Shown here one piece after another: positions 46,007-54,275 of a stretch of DNA of 64,000 nt. The translations under genes and the position numbers were made by a program. Positions within the stretch are counted from its first letter, which is position 1; every line of letters starts with the position of its first letter. The notes beneath the pieces are model-generated. The model ran no database searches, had not been told where the DNA came from, and was given only the letters and a program-made list of their open reading frames with translations. Origin of the DNA: CANLBN01 sp050633525 (GTDB lineage Bacteria > Pseudomonadota > Gammaproteobacteria > Pseudomonadales > Cellvibrionaceae); the NCBI GenBank assembly GCA_050633525.1, contig JBOEGR010000021.1, positions 62,001-126,000 on the forward strand, read 5' to 3'.

Positions 46007-46411
46007 TTAATCATTGTCGCTTATTTCATCCATTAAATCTCTGAAACGATGAATCTGCCGGCGTTGCTTTTTAGTGGGCCGGCCGTCGGTATGTAGACCG
46101 GAGGCACTTTTTAATAGTTTGCGTTGTTCTTCATGCTCTTTGCGTTTTTCAATGCTGGCTTCAGTCTCTTGATAGAGTAGGGCTGCTTCAGGCGCACCAC
46201 GCCGCTGGTCTGATAAGGCGATCACGGTTACTTCTTTCGTATCCCAGCCTTGTTTGATCGTGAGGGTGGTATTATTGGTAATATCTTTGCTGGCCTTGAC
46301 GCGTTGTCCATCACAGTGGACTTTGCCCCCTTCGATTGCTTGTTTGGCGAGGTTACGCGTTTTAAAAAAGCGTGCCGCCCAAAGCCATTTATCTATCCTT
46401 ACTTTTTCCAT
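46007..46411 (-). CDS. hslR: Hsp15, S4-domain ribosome-associated protein
   Basis: Heat-shock protein that binds the 50S subunit carrying a stalled peptidyl-tRNA and helps recycling. 134 residues from ATG 46411. The S4 RNA-binding domain is at residues 3-65 (VRIDKWLWAARFFKTRNLAKQ), followed by a basic tail rich in Lys and Arg. A GTTTAT frame extends the start to 46438, overlapping yrfG, but homologues begin at MEKVRIDKWLW and an AGG lies 10 bases before that ATG. The gene overlap suggests coupling to yrfG. Confidence 0.93.
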   Translation of the reverse strand: MEKVRIDKWLWAARFFKTRNLAKQAIEGGKVHCDGQRVKASKDITNNTTLTIKQGWDTKEVTVIALSDQRRGAPEAALLYQETEASIEKRKEHEEQRKLLKSASGLHTDGRPTKKQRRQIHRFRDLMDEISDND

Positions 46412-46427
46412 TGTAGATAACCTGTTT

Positions 46428-47081
46428 TTATAAACCATTCATTATTTCATCAAAATGATGAATGGCGGGTACATCATTTAATATACGTTGCTTTTGGCTA
46501 TCGGGTTGATGGATCCCGAGTATATGTTGAATGCCGAATTCAAGTGCGGCATTTAATACGGTGATATTGTCATCAATAAAAATAGTGCGCTCTGGCTCAA
46601 ATTGTATATGTTCAGATAGGGCCTGCCAAAAGCCTTGCTGTTCTTTGGGTAGCTGGAACTGATGTGACGAAATAACCTGATCGAAATAAGGTTCTATATC
46701 AGTCTCTTCAAATTTTAATTGAACTCCAGCAGGATGAGAGTTTGTGACTAGGTAAATCTTTTTATTATTTTTGCGCAAAGCGCTCAAGAAATCAGCAACG
46801 TAAGGGCGTTGCTTGATTTTATGCCTAGTCTCTTTTTTCAGTAAGGGTATGTCTATTCCAAGACTGTGTGACCAGTAGTCGAGGCAATACCAATTAAGTG
46901 TACCTTCTAGCTCGCGGATGTGCTGGTGTAATAAGCGTTCTGATTCGTCAATGCTTATTTTCTGTATTTCGGCGTAACGCTTTGGAAGGTGTGTCATCCA
47001 AAAATGGTTGTCATAATGAAGGTCTAAAAGGGTCCCATCCATATCGAGTAAAACGGTATCTATGTGTTTCCAGTTGATCAT
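46428..47081 (-). CDS. yrfG: HAD-family GMP/IMP nucleotidase YrfG
   Basis: HAD phosphatase, 217 residues. Catalytic DMDGTLLDL at about 13-21 with both Asp, motif II in YLVTNSHP, and motif IV IFIDDNITVL. YrfG of E. coli dephosphorylates GMP and IMP and is encoded next to hslR, as here. The ATG is 136 bases from the divergent cysQ. Identification rests on context plus the HAD pattern; the exact substrate is inferred. Confidence 0.9.
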   Translation of the reverse strand: MINWKHIDTVLLDMDGTLLDLHYDNHFWMTHLPKRYAEIQKISIDESERLLHQHIRELEGTLNWYCLDYWSHSLGIDIPLLKKETRHKIKQRPYVADFLSALRKNNKKIYLVTNSHPAGVQLKFEETDIEPYFDQVISSHQFQLPKEQQGFWQALSEHIQFEPERTIFIDDNITVLNAALEFGIQHILGIHQPDSQKQRILNDVPAIHHFDEIMNGL

Positions 47082-47217
47082 ATATCTTCTCGTTGATGAG
47101 GTTTTTGCGGGCTAGAACTGGTGGCCGTTAGTGATTATCATAACTTTTAAGTTAGGAGCCCACTAGCCCAAGTTGGTATAAATGTTAAGACTTAAGGGTA
47201 ATCACTAGGAGAGAAAT

Positions 47218-48153
47218 GTGGCAGATTTAAGTGTCGATAGTGTTAATGCAGCACTGTTGAGTGATGTGGCAAGACTCGCCGTATCAGCGGGTGATTTGAT
47301 AATGGGTGTTTATGGTCGTGGTTCTGATATTGCGATTGATAGTAAAGATGACGACTCTCCTCTGACAGAGGCAGACCTGCTGGCTCATGAATTTTTGTTT
47401 AAGCAGCTATCACTGCTAACACCGAGTATCCCGATTCTATCTGAAGAAGGGGCTTTGCCAGATTACGAGATTCGAAAGCAGTGGTCATATTATTGGTTGA
47501 TTGACCCCTTGGATGGGACAAAGGAGTTTATCAGTCGAAATGGTGAGTTTACCGTGAATATTGCTTTGATTTATCAGCATAGGTCGATCTTGGGTGTCGT
47601 GTATGCGCCTGTAAAGAAGGTGCTGTATAAAGCAATCAATACGGGAGGAGAGTATGACTGTTGCATAAGAGCCAAGTCAGTAAGAGCTAATATGACGCTC
47701 ATGGATACAGACGAATCCGAGCAGCAGTTAAGTTCAGATAAAGAGCGCTATAAGCAACAAGGTCAACCCTTTAGGCTTGTGTTGAGTCGCCATCATGGGG
47801 CGGGTCTTGTGTCAACGTTGTGCGATGACCTGCAAGAACATTTTGGTGTGTTAACAACAAAGGCCTTAGGCAGTTCGCTTAAGCTTTGTGCGGTAGCAGA
47901 GGGTGGGGCGGATTTATATCCTCGATTTGGCCCAACATCCGAGTGGGATACTGCCGCAGGGCAGGCCATTGTTGAGGCAGCAGGAGGAGAGGTTGTCACT
48001 ACTCAGCTTGAGCCGCTACGTTATAATACAAAAAATAATATCTTAAACCCTGATTTTTATGTCTTGAGTGATAAGGTAAGTAAGGCTGATTCTGGTTCCG
48101 GGTTAGGGGCTTACCTTTCTCTTTTAAGTAGCTTTGCAAGTCAAGCTCCTTAG
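47218..48153 (+). CDS. cysQ: 3'(2'),5'-bisphosphate nucleotidase CysQ
   Basis: Hydrolyses 3'-phosphoadenosine 5'-phosphate to AMP, clearing the by-product of sulfate assimilation. 311 residues, longer than E. coli CysQ (about 246) because of an insertion at about residues 155-190 (a charged Ser/Glu/Lys stretch) and a C-terminal extension. Metal-binding motifs are intact: DPLDGTKEFISRNGEF and SEWDTAAGQAIVEAAGG. Start is GTG behind GGAGAG. Divergent from yrfG. Confidence 0.92.
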   Translation: MADLSVDSVNAALLSDVARLAVSAGDLIMGVYGRGSDIAIDSKDDDSPLTEADLLAHEFLFKQLSLLTPSIPILSEEGALPDYEIRKQWSYYWLIDPLDGTKEFISRNGEFTVNIALIYQHRSILGVVYAPVKKVLYKAINTGGEYDCCIRAKSVRANMTLMDTDESEQQLSSDKERYKQQGQPFRLVLSRHHGAGLVSTLCDDLQEHFGVLTTKALGSSLKLCAVAEGGADLYPRFGPTSEWDTAAGQAIVEAAGGEVVTTQLEPLRYNTKNNILNPDFYVLSDKVSKADSGSGLGAYLSLLSSFASQAP

Positions 48154-48302
48154 CTTGTGTTGGCTTTGACTTTGTATACAATGGGCCTCTAACAAAAATA
48201 TGACTTAAGTCTCGTTTCTGTTTTTTTATTTCGCTTTGCCCTATTTTTAGGATGATTTATTCAGCTATCGGCTTGCAGTTTACATAAGATAAGCGTTTAA
48301 TT

Positions 48303-48500
48303 ATGCCCATGTCAGAACATACTATAGAAGAGCTTTCGCACAAGGTTGATCAGTTGATTCGTCACTGTGATAATTTGAAGCAAAGAGAGCAGCAGTTATT
48401 AGAAGAACGGTCTCGTTTGATTGAAAAAAATGAGGTCGCACGCACGCGAGTAGAAGCAATGATTGGTCATCTTAAAACCCTACAGCAGAATGTGGGTTAA
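48303..48500 (+). CDS. Small coiled-coil protein, ZapB-like (TIGR02449)
   Basis: A 65-residue protein that is almost all heptad-like helix (ELSHKVDQLIRHCDNLKQRE), a cell-division coiled coil of the TIGR02449 kind. Two ATGs (48303, 48309) are possible. It ends two bases before the zapA start, the layout known from Pseudomonas and relatives. Likely works with ZapA at the Z ring; that is inferred from position and shape. Confidence 0.85.
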   Translation: MPMSEHTIEELSHKVDQLIRHCDNLKQREQQLLEERSRLIEKNEVARTRVEAMIGHLKTLQQNVG

Positions 48501-48502
48501 CT

Positions 48503-48787
48503 ATGTCCACTAATACGTCTATTGAAACATTTTCTGTTCATATATTAGGTAAAGACTACCAAGTTGCTTGTCAGCCAGATGAGCGAGATGCGCTGTTGAG
48601 GGCTGCCACTGAGTTGGATCGTCGCATGCGCGATATCCGTCAATCAGGTAATGTCATTGGTGTTGAGCGTATTGCTGTCATGGCTGCTCTGAATTTATCT
48701 AATGAGGTCTTGCAAGGTGAGACGGCGAATGCCGATAGCGCGTTGTTAGCAGATTTACATCAGCGGCTTGACAAGGCGCTGACCTAA
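48503..48787 (+). CDS. zapA: Cell division protein ZapA
   Basis: A 94-residue Z-ring-associated protein that crosslinks FtsZ filaments. The N-terminal globular domain (FSVHILGKDYQVACQPDERD) and the C-terminal helix (LLRAATELDRRMRDIR onward) match ZapA. It precedes the 6S RNA gene, the conserved zapA-ssrS-ygfA order of gammaproteobacteria. Confidence 0.95.
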   Translation: MSTNTSIETFSVHILGKDYQVACQPDERDALLRAATELDRRMRDIRQSGNVIGVERIAVMAALNLSNEVLQGETANADSALLADLHQRLDKALT

Positions 48788-48904
48788 TTCGTATTAGACT
48801 TCAAGCACTTTCCAATACATTTTTCTTTAATTTTCTATGATTCTTATAGTGAATTTATATCAAAAAAAAGCCCAATTCTATGGCCTCTTGGGCCTCGCTT
48901 AGTC

Positions 48905-48910
48905 TATACT
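48905..48910 (+). promoter_or_regulatory. 6S RNA promoter -10 box
   Basis: TATACT lies seven bases before the expected 5' end of the 6S RNA; a TTGGGC element is about 10 bases upstream of the usual -35 distance, so the -35 assignment is uncertain. Confidence 0.5.
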
Positions 48911-48916
48911 GTTTAT

Positions 48917-49094
48917 AACTCCTGAGGCGTATGCCAGTCATGATGTCCTCGAGCCGATAATACCTCCTTAGGAGGTTTCATGTATTTACTGTGTGCATGT
49001 CCGCGTGACGGAAAGCCTAATGTAAGTCAGAAACCACCCCCCTTGAACTTTTCGGTTCAAGGCCAGTTTGACAGCGGCGTCTCGGGAATTTTTA
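48917..49094 (+). ncRNA. ssrS: 6S RNA
   Basis: Regulator of sigma70 RNA polymerase in stationary phase. It lies between zapA and 5-formyl-THF cyclo-ligase, its fixed place in the class. The ends form the closing stem (CTCCTGAGGCG near 48919 against GCGTCTCGGGAA near 49076), and CCTCGAGCCGATA and CCCCTTGAACTTTTCGGTTCAAGG match conserved internal segments of the E. coli RNA. Length about 178 bases fits. Ends are approximate by a few bases. Confidence 0.88.
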
Positions 49095-49155
49095 TACCTA
49101 TTCTGGTATTTCTGCTATATCCTTCTTACTCCTTTTGTTTTTGGCGAATTTCATC

Positions 49156-49752
49156 GTGAATGCTTCTGTTGATGATATAAGGCAATCGATTCGTTATCGA
49201 CGTCGCCGGCTTGGTGCGGGGTTCAAAAGTCGAGCTGCGTCGGTTTTAGTCAATAAGATCAAAGCATCATCGGTATATCAACGCAGTAAACATATCGCCT
49301 TATATCTTGAAAATGATGGTGAGTTAAGTTGCCGCCCCTTAATTAAACAGATATGGAAAGATGGCAAGTGTTGTTATCTTCCTGTTCTGGCGCCAAAACA
49401 AGCGTCCCCCCCTATGCGCTTTTCGATGTATCGTCCAGGGGCAGCCTTGGTGAAAAACCGTTATGGTATTTTTGAGCCGACGGGCACGCAAGGGCGCTTG
49501 CCTCAGTCCCTTGATTTGGTGCTTATGCCCTTGGTTGCATTTGATGCTGTGGGGCATCGTATTGGTATGGGTGGCGGTTATTATGATCGCAGTTTTGCTT
49601 TTAAAAGTGGTGTTGGGGTAAGTGGGCGAGCAAAGAAAGTATGCCCAATAAAGGCCCCTTTTTTGATGGGCGTTGCTTACCGGTTCCAGAAAGTAAAATC
49701 AATTAGCCCTCAAGCTTGGGATGTGATGCCTGATAGGGTGTTAGCCGTTTAA
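49156..49752 (+). CDS. ygfA: 5-formyltetrahydrofolate cyclo-ligase
   Basis: Converts 5-formyl-THF to 5,10-methenyl-THF using ATP. 198 residues from GTG 49156; the frame also extends to a TTG at 49135. ATP and substrate signatures: RYRRRRLGAGFKSRA near the N-terminus and DLVLMPLVAFDAVGHRIGMGGGYYDRS at about 125-151, given here as separate parts DLVLMPLVAFD and RIGMGGGYYDR. It follows the 6S RNA as in E. coli and may be cut from the same transcript. Confidence 0.94.
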   Translation: MNASVDDIRQSIRYRRRRLGAGFKSRAASVLVNKIKASSVYQRSKHIALYLENDGELSCRPLIKQIWKDGKCCYLPVLAPKQASPPMRFSMYRPGAALVKNRYGIFEPTGTQGRLPQSLDLVLMPLVAFDAVGHRIGMGGGYYDRSFAFKSGVGVSGRAKKVCPIKAPFLMGVAYRFQKVKSISPQAWDVMPDRVLAV

Positions 49753-49954
49753 TTATTGTCAGTTGGGTGGGTTTTAAATTTGCGCTTTAGTGTCAAAGAA
49801 TAATAGCGCATTGCAGCGCTACATCTTTATGCAACTATCTATTGTTAAGCTATTGTTAACATTGTGACTTGTTTGTTGGTGTTGGGAGCCAGGTTCTAAT
49901 TAATTTTCGCCTTACTGATAGTGTTGTCAGTTGTTAGCGTCATTAAAAAAGCTA

Positions 49955-50095
49955 TTACCTTACGGCTATCCCTTGGTGTAGGGCTGGGGGCGGTACATCG
50001 CGTTTTTCTGTCAATCCTTCGGTAATTCCCATACTGCTAGCCAAAACACCAATAACAAACACTATGGCAGTGATTGTTAGTACATCGGGCTTCAT
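49955..50095 (-). CDS. 46-residue small membrane peptide
   Basis: In the 677 bases between ygfA and rpiA the minus strand codes for MKPDVLTITAIVFVIGVLAS and a soluble tail ending IAVR, stop at 49955. TGAGGT lies four bases before the ATG, an excellent ribosome site. Residues 6-24 form one transmembrane helix; the tail is rich in Pro and charged residues (TEKRDVPPPALHQG). No family is recognised. It is too short for default gene callers and would be missed. The rest of the interval holds only small hairpins and a CRP-like site. Confidence 0.6.
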   Translation of the reverse strand: MKPDVLTITAIVFVIGVLASSMGITEGLTEKRDVPPPALHQGIAVR

Positions 50096-50274
50096 GGATA
50101 CCTCAAAAATAGTCTGCTGACTATGGTGTGCTTATTTATTATTCCTTATTATTTTTTACTCCATAACCTTGGTTTAAGCCTTTAAATAGTGAGCTTAAAG
50201 TGTCCTGTCTGGAGTACAACTTTCGTTGTAAGCTAAGCTTTATACCTAAAAATGTGATAAATGCCAAGAAAAAA

Positions 50275-50290
50275 TTTGACGCAGGTCACA
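50275..50290. promoter_or_regulatory. CRP-like site upstream of rpiA
   Basis: TTTGA-CGCAGG-TCACA, one mismatch from the CRP consensus, lies 140 bases before the rpiA ATG. Weaker than the perfect site at 34715; it may be coincidental. Confidence 0.35.
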
Positions 50291-50429
50291 TCTTGGTCTA
50301 CGCATTTTAAGGTATTGGGGAGTGTGTAATTGACTTTGCTACTGAATATGGTGCTCAAGGCTCTGTAGTAGTACCAGATAGTGTGTTTTAATTCGCCCAG
50401 ATTTTTATTGTTTTGTATAGGTTAAAAAG

Positions 50430-51101
50430 ATGACACAAGATGAGTTGAAGAAATGTGTGGCACAGTCAGCCATTGATTATATTCGCCCAAAATTAAGCTC
50501 GGACTCTATTGTGGGTGTGGGTACAGGCTCAACAGCCAACTTCTTCATCGATTTGCTGGCTTCAATAAAAGGGTGTTTTGATGGTGCGGTGGCCAGTTCT
50601 GAGTCGACGGCAGAGCGTCTTAAGTCTCATGGCATACCCGTTTATGACCTTAATACTATTGATAACTTGGTTGTTTACGTTGATGGTGCCGATGAGTCTG
50701 ACCCCGAGCTCTGTTTGATTAAAGGCGGGGGTGCAGCCCTGACCAGAGAGAAGGTTGTCGCTGCCTGTGCTGATGAATTTGTCTGTATTGCGGACGGCAG
50801 TAAGTGGGTTGATGTATTGGGTAAGTTCCCTCTCCCTGTTGAGGTTCTGCCAATGGCGCGATCACACGTTTCACGTGAGTTACTTAAGTTGGGTGGTGAT
50901 CCTGAGTACCGTGCGGGTGTGGTCACGGATAATGGCAACGAAATCGTTGATGTCCATAATCTTCGTATTACCAATCCTGTAGAGTTAGAGTCGCAGATCA
51001 ATCAGATAGTGGGTGTTGTCACAAATGGCCTTTTTGCCCAGCGACCCGCGGATATTTTGTTTTTAGGTAAAGAAAGCGGCGTTGAGTCTATTCGCCGTTA
51101 G
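50430..51101 (+). CDS. rpiA: Ribose-5-phosphate isomerase A
   Basis: Interconverts ribose-5-phosphate and ribulose-5-phosphate in the pentose phosphate pathway. 223 residues. Signature segments IVGVGTGSTANFFIDLL (substrate phosphate loop), DGADESDPELCLIKGGGAAL (catalytic Asp and Glu region) and IADGSKWVD. AGG is nine bases before the ATG. Region shared with serA in E. coli; here serA is 4.9 kb downstream. Confidence 0.96.
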   Translation: MTQDELKKCVAQSAIDYIRPKLSSDSIVGVGTGSTANFFIDLLASIKGCFDGAVASSESTAERLKSHGIPVYDLNTIDNLVVYVDGADESDPELCLIKGGGAALTREKVVAACADEFVCIADGSKWVDVLGKFPLPVEVLPMARSHVSRELLKLGGDPEYRAGVVTDNGNEIVDVHNLRITNPVELESQINQIVGVVTNGLFAQRPADILFLGKESGVESIRR

Positions 51102-51203
51102 TTTTCTCTTTGAGAGTTTGCTTGCCTCTTTTTCTTCGGCACATCTAGCCTTAGAAGTGGCAAGGCTCTCTCTTTCTATATCGCCTGTTAAAATAGTGAA
51201 TCA

Positions 51204-52292
51204 ATGAGCTACTGTTCTTGCTGTATGCATGTTTTCAAAAGAGTGAGCACACGCTGTATGGTTTCGGCTCTTTTGATTTATAGCCACATTTATAGCCACT
51301 CTGTGCATGCCGATACTGATTGGTGGACGAGTAGCTTTTTCCTTGATAATGATCTCTTTTCGGATACTGACGACGGTTATACCAACGGTATTCGTTTTAG
51401 TGCGGTATCTCCAGACGTCAGTGACTTTGATGAAGATGCTCGCTTACCGGCTTGGCTACGTTCCATTAACCGAAAGCTGCGTTTTTTTCGCGGTGATGAG
51501 TTTGATCTTCAGCGTAATATGGTGGTCACTTTAGGGCAGCAAATGTATACCCCTGATGAGCGTTATATTGACAGAACAGATGTGGTTGAGGAGGATCGCC
51601 CCTATGCAGGATGGCTATATTTAGGCCTTGGCTATCAGGTGAGTAATTTTAATCGGCTTGATACGACAGTGTTTAATGTTGGGGTTGTTGGCCCATCTTC
51701 CCGTGCAGACGATGCTCAAGATGCGGTGCACGATGCTCGCGGTTTTGAAAAGTATCAGGGCTGGAATAATCAGTTAAGGGATGAGCTGGGCTTGCAGTGG
51801 CTCTATACGCGCAAGCATAAATTTTATCAGTCTATTGATGTGGGCAAGCTAGGTTACGATATTATCGGTCAGTGGGGGGGCAGTTTAGGTAACGTTGCCA
51901 CCTATTTAGAAACGGGAGCCGAATTTCGTTTTGGTTGGCGTTTACCTAAAGACTTCGGTACTTCTTCAGCCAGTCCTGGGGGTGATAATAGCGCTCCGGG
52001 TTCAAGCCTTGATAGTCGAGTGAGAAATATTCTGTTGGGTGGCTTGCATGGCTTTGTCGCGGTGAATGGGCGTTGGGTGCTACATGATATAACCTTAGAC
52101 GGTAATACCTTTTCTGACAGCCATAGTGTGGACAAGGAACCATTAGTCGGTTCTGCCGTGATAGGTGTGGCGATGACTGTTTATCGCTGGAAATTGAGCT
52201 TTAGCCGTCGCTTTGTCACTGATGAATTTAAAGGGCAGGAAGATTCGAAAGGTTATGGGACGGTTTCAATTTCCTATACTCACACTTTTTAG
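51204..52292 (+). CDS. lpxR: LpxR-like lipid A deacylase
   Basis: Outer-membrane beta-barrel of 362 residues with a signal peptide (about residues 8-36, ending SVHA). Relatives in Salmonella and Helicobacter remove the 3'-acyloxyacyl chains of lipid A. Family features: DNDLFSDTDDGYTNGIRF near the N-terminus, EDRPYAGWLYLGLGYQ, and SISYTHTF as the C-terminal barrel strand ending in Phe. The start may be the ATG at 51225. It would alter the surface charge or recognition of the envelope. Confidence 0.85.
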   Translation: MSYCSCCMHVFKRVSTRCMVSALLIYSHIYSHSVHADTDWWTSSFFLDNDLFSDTDDGYTNGIRFSAVSPDVSDFDEDARLPAWLRSINRKLRFFRGDEFDLQRNMVVTLGQQMYTPDERYIDRTDVVEEDRPYAGWLYLGLGYQVSNFNRLDTTVFNVGVVGPSSRADDAQDAVHDARGFEKYQGWNNQLRDELGLQWLYTRKHKFYQSIDVGKLGYDIIGQWGGSLGNVATYLETGAEFRFGWRLPKDFGTSSASPGGDNSAPGSSLDSRVRNILLGGLHGFVAVNGRWVLHDITLDGNTFSDSHSVDKEPLVGSAVIGVAMTVYRWKLSFSRRFVTDEFKGQEDSKGYGTVSISYTHTF

Positions 52293-52347
52293 GCCTTGGT
52301 CATCATACGGCTAATGTTAAATAATCTAGGCGTGGGGAAATAAAAAG

Positions 52348-52391
52348 CCTGCTACACAATGACCAAATAAAGCCGGTAAATGTGTAGCAGG
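52348..52391 (-). terminator. Terminator of the YHS gene
   Basis: CCTGCTACAC at 52348-52357 pairs with GTGTAGCAGG at 52382-52391, loop of 24 bases. On the minus strand it follows the YHS gene stop and is followed by T5AT3. Confidence 0.7.
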
Positions 52392-52433
52392 AACGGGATC
52401 TAGTAAAGGAGCTTAAGTGCTATCGATTACGTT

Positions 52434-52910
52434 TTAAGCAGCAGGTTTTTTGCTTAGATCTACCCAGTTAACATCGCCATCTTTGATATAGCTTTCAGGG
52501 TTTTCTAACCAACGGTTATTGGCGGCTTTGCTGTAATTTAAAAATAAGCGGCCATCGATAATTTTCCAAAGGTCAGGTCTCGCGCTGACTTTTTTGCCGA
52601 TACCTGCAGCAAAAGCACAATGTCCGTCATAGGCTGGAGCATATTTCTCGGGGTTAGCGATAAATAAATTCTTATTTTCTTCAGAGGAAAATAGCCAAGT
52701 AGCGCCGTTCCACTCGGTGCTGATGTTCTTATCTCCTTTTGTGGGAGCGCCAACGGTAAAATAAGCAACAGTATCGTAACCGGTAACGGCATATCCTTTT
52801 TTAATGTATTGCTCGCCAGCAAAACTTTGTGTAGCAAATAGGCCAGAGACAGCAGCTAATAGAAAACTGAAGCTTAGGGCGTATAGGGATCGTTTTGTAT
52901 GTGTGCTCAT
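52434..52910 (-). CDS. YHS-domain exported protein
   Basis: A 158-residue protein with signal peptide (about 1-31, ending SFAG) and a YHS domain: AVTGYDTVAYFTVGAPTKG, then WLFSSEENKNLFIANPEKYA and DGHCAFAAGIGKKV. YHS domains of this type bind metal or sit beside copper and mercury proteins; some homologues use selenocysteine, but here the codon is Cys (DGHC). Convergent with lpxR. Function unproven. Confidence 0.85.
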   Translation of the reverse strand: MSTHTKRSLYALSFSFLLAAVSGLFATQSFAGEQYIKKGYAVTGYDTVAYFTVGAPTKGDKNISTEWNGATWLFSSEENKNLFIANPEKYAPAYDGHCAFAAGIGKKVSARPDLWKIIDGRLFLNYSKAANNRWLENPESYIKDGDVNWVDLSKKPAA

Positions 52911-53032
52911 GGTATGTCCTCAATAAATGTGAATAAATAAAAGTTGCAGTTATTGACGGACAGTTTTCGCTAAAGTTCATCAATCCATTGACTATAGCTT
53001 AGATTAATATTGTCTATCGAAAGTCGATTTGA

Positions 53033-53248
53033 TTATTTCCAAAAAGGCTTTCTGGATTCTATGACGGCCTGTTCTCTCGTAATACCAACGTCATTCAATT
53101 GTTTATCTGTTAATGAGGCGAGCTGTCGGCGTGTCCTGTATTTTGTATAGTAAGCCTGTAGGCCTTGATAAATATTGGATAAGTTTATCTTTGCTAAATT
53201 TTCTTTGATGTTTATGGCTTTAGTTTGTTCTACTAGTATAGATTGCAT
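53033..53248 (-). CDS. DUF1127 protein
   Basis: A 71-residue protein with DUF1127 at the C-terminus (RRQLASLTDKQLNDVGITRE, then AVIESRKPFWK). The start is ATG 53248, with GGAG six bases upstream, rather than GTG 53260. DUF1127 proteins are small, Arg-rich and in some bacteria bind RNA or tune phosphate and carbon metabolism. It is divergent from a LysR gene with 110 bases between them, the same plan as at 10 kb. Confidence 0.9.
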   Translation of the reverse strand: MQSILVEQTKAINIKENLAKINLSNIYQGLQAYYTKYRTRRQLASLTDKQLNDVGITREQAVIESRKPFWK

Positions 53249-53345
53249 CTCTATCTCCACAATAAGTTGAATTCATGGATTGATTATTGTTGATGACCGT
53301 GTTTTACTCAAACGCTAAATTCTTACTTATAGTTAAGATAATCTA

Positions 53346-53367
53346 AAGTGAATATACAGTGAATATA
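53346..53367 (+). repeat. 11-bp tandem duplication at a start codon
   Basis: AGTGAATATAC occurs twice in direct succession (53346-53356, 53357-53367). The second copy contains the GTG used as start of the LysR gene; in the first copy the GTG frame closes at once in TGA. Confidence 0.7.
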
Positions 53368-54264
53368 CATAGCTACCTCAAAGCATTTCACTATTTTTCT
53401 ATTGCGGCTCGTTACCTTAGTATTAAGCAAGCCTCAGAGCATCTACACGTAACGCAAGCGGCAATTAGCCAACAAATACGCTTGTTAGAAGAGGCGCTTG
53501 GGGTTTCTTTGTTTCATCGCCAGCATCGTGCCCTCGCTCTAACGACAGAAGGGGCAAGCTTGTTGCCTCACCTTGAGGCTGGTTTTGATGCGATAGAACG
53601 CGGTGTTGATAGCTTGAGCTTAGATAAAGACCCTAATACGATTACTTTATCGGTTCTGCCTAGCTTTGCCTCTCGTTGGTTGATTCCTCGTCTGGGCGGC
53701 TTTTATGAAGAAAATCCATCCATAGCCATTAATTTGAGTATGACGGATAAGTTGGAGACCTTTGGTGCTCAAGGTGTCGATATGGCCATTCGTTTTGGAG
53801 GCGGTGACTATGAGGGTGTTGAGAGCCGGTATTTGATGAAGGATTATATTTATCCCGTTTGCCACTCTGCGTATTTAAAGAAAAAGCTAATAAAGAAGTG
53901 GGATGACTTAAAAAACTTACGTTTGCTTGACGACACGGCTAGCGATCTCGCGTGGGATTATTGGTTGCAAAAAAAAGGCTTGGAAAAAGGTAAAGATAGC
54001 CTTAACCGGGTTCGTTATGACGGCTCTCATTATGTCATTGATTCTGCTTTAAGTGCTCAGGGGGTCGCGATGGTGCGCCATAGCCTTGTTGCCGAGGCAA
54101 TAGAGCAGAGGCAGCTGACTCGGTTGTCTGATGAACCGCTGGAGTTAGAGCACCAATATTTTATTTGCGCCTTGCCTCATTATTATGATTATCCAAAGAT
54201 TAAACGCTTTGTTGTTTGGTTGACGCAGCAAGTTGAGTTGTTTTCTGAGCGTTATTCTATCTAA
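53359..54264 (+). CDS. LysR-family regulator (GcvA-like)
   Basis: A 301-residue regulator with N-terminal HTH (YLSIKQASEHLHVTQAAISQQ, about residues 17-37) and a C-terminal effector domain (TLSVLPSFASRWLIPRLGGF). GTG start at 53359, no ATG nearby. It has the same length and layout as the regulator at 10.4 kb and is divergent from a small protein gene. The two are likely distant relatives of one regulatory plan. Confidence 0.92.
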   Translation: MNIHSYLKAFHYFSIAARYLSIKQASEHLHVTQAAISQQIRLLEEALGVSLFHRQHRALALTTEGASLLPHLEAGFDAIERGVDSLSLDKDPNTITLSVLPSFASRWLIPRLGGFYEENPSIAINLSMTDKLETFGAQGVDMAIRFGGGDYEGVESRYLMKDYIYPVCHSAYLKKKLIKKWDDLKNLRLLDDTASDLAWDYWLQKKGLEKGKDSLNRVRYDGSHYVIDSALSAQGVAMVRHSLVAEAIEQRQLTRLSDEPLELEHQYFICALPHYYDYPKIKRFVVWLTQQVELFSERYSI

Positions 54265-54275
54265 CTTTTATCCGG

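Noticed and set aside
48870..48894. Inverted repeat GCCCAA/TTGGGC as a zapA terminator
   Set aside because: Only six pairs with no T run on the plus strand, and it lies at the position of the 6S promoter.
50251..50262. AATGTGATAAAT as another CRP half site upstream of rpiA
   Set aside because: Only one half site is present; the partner does not match.
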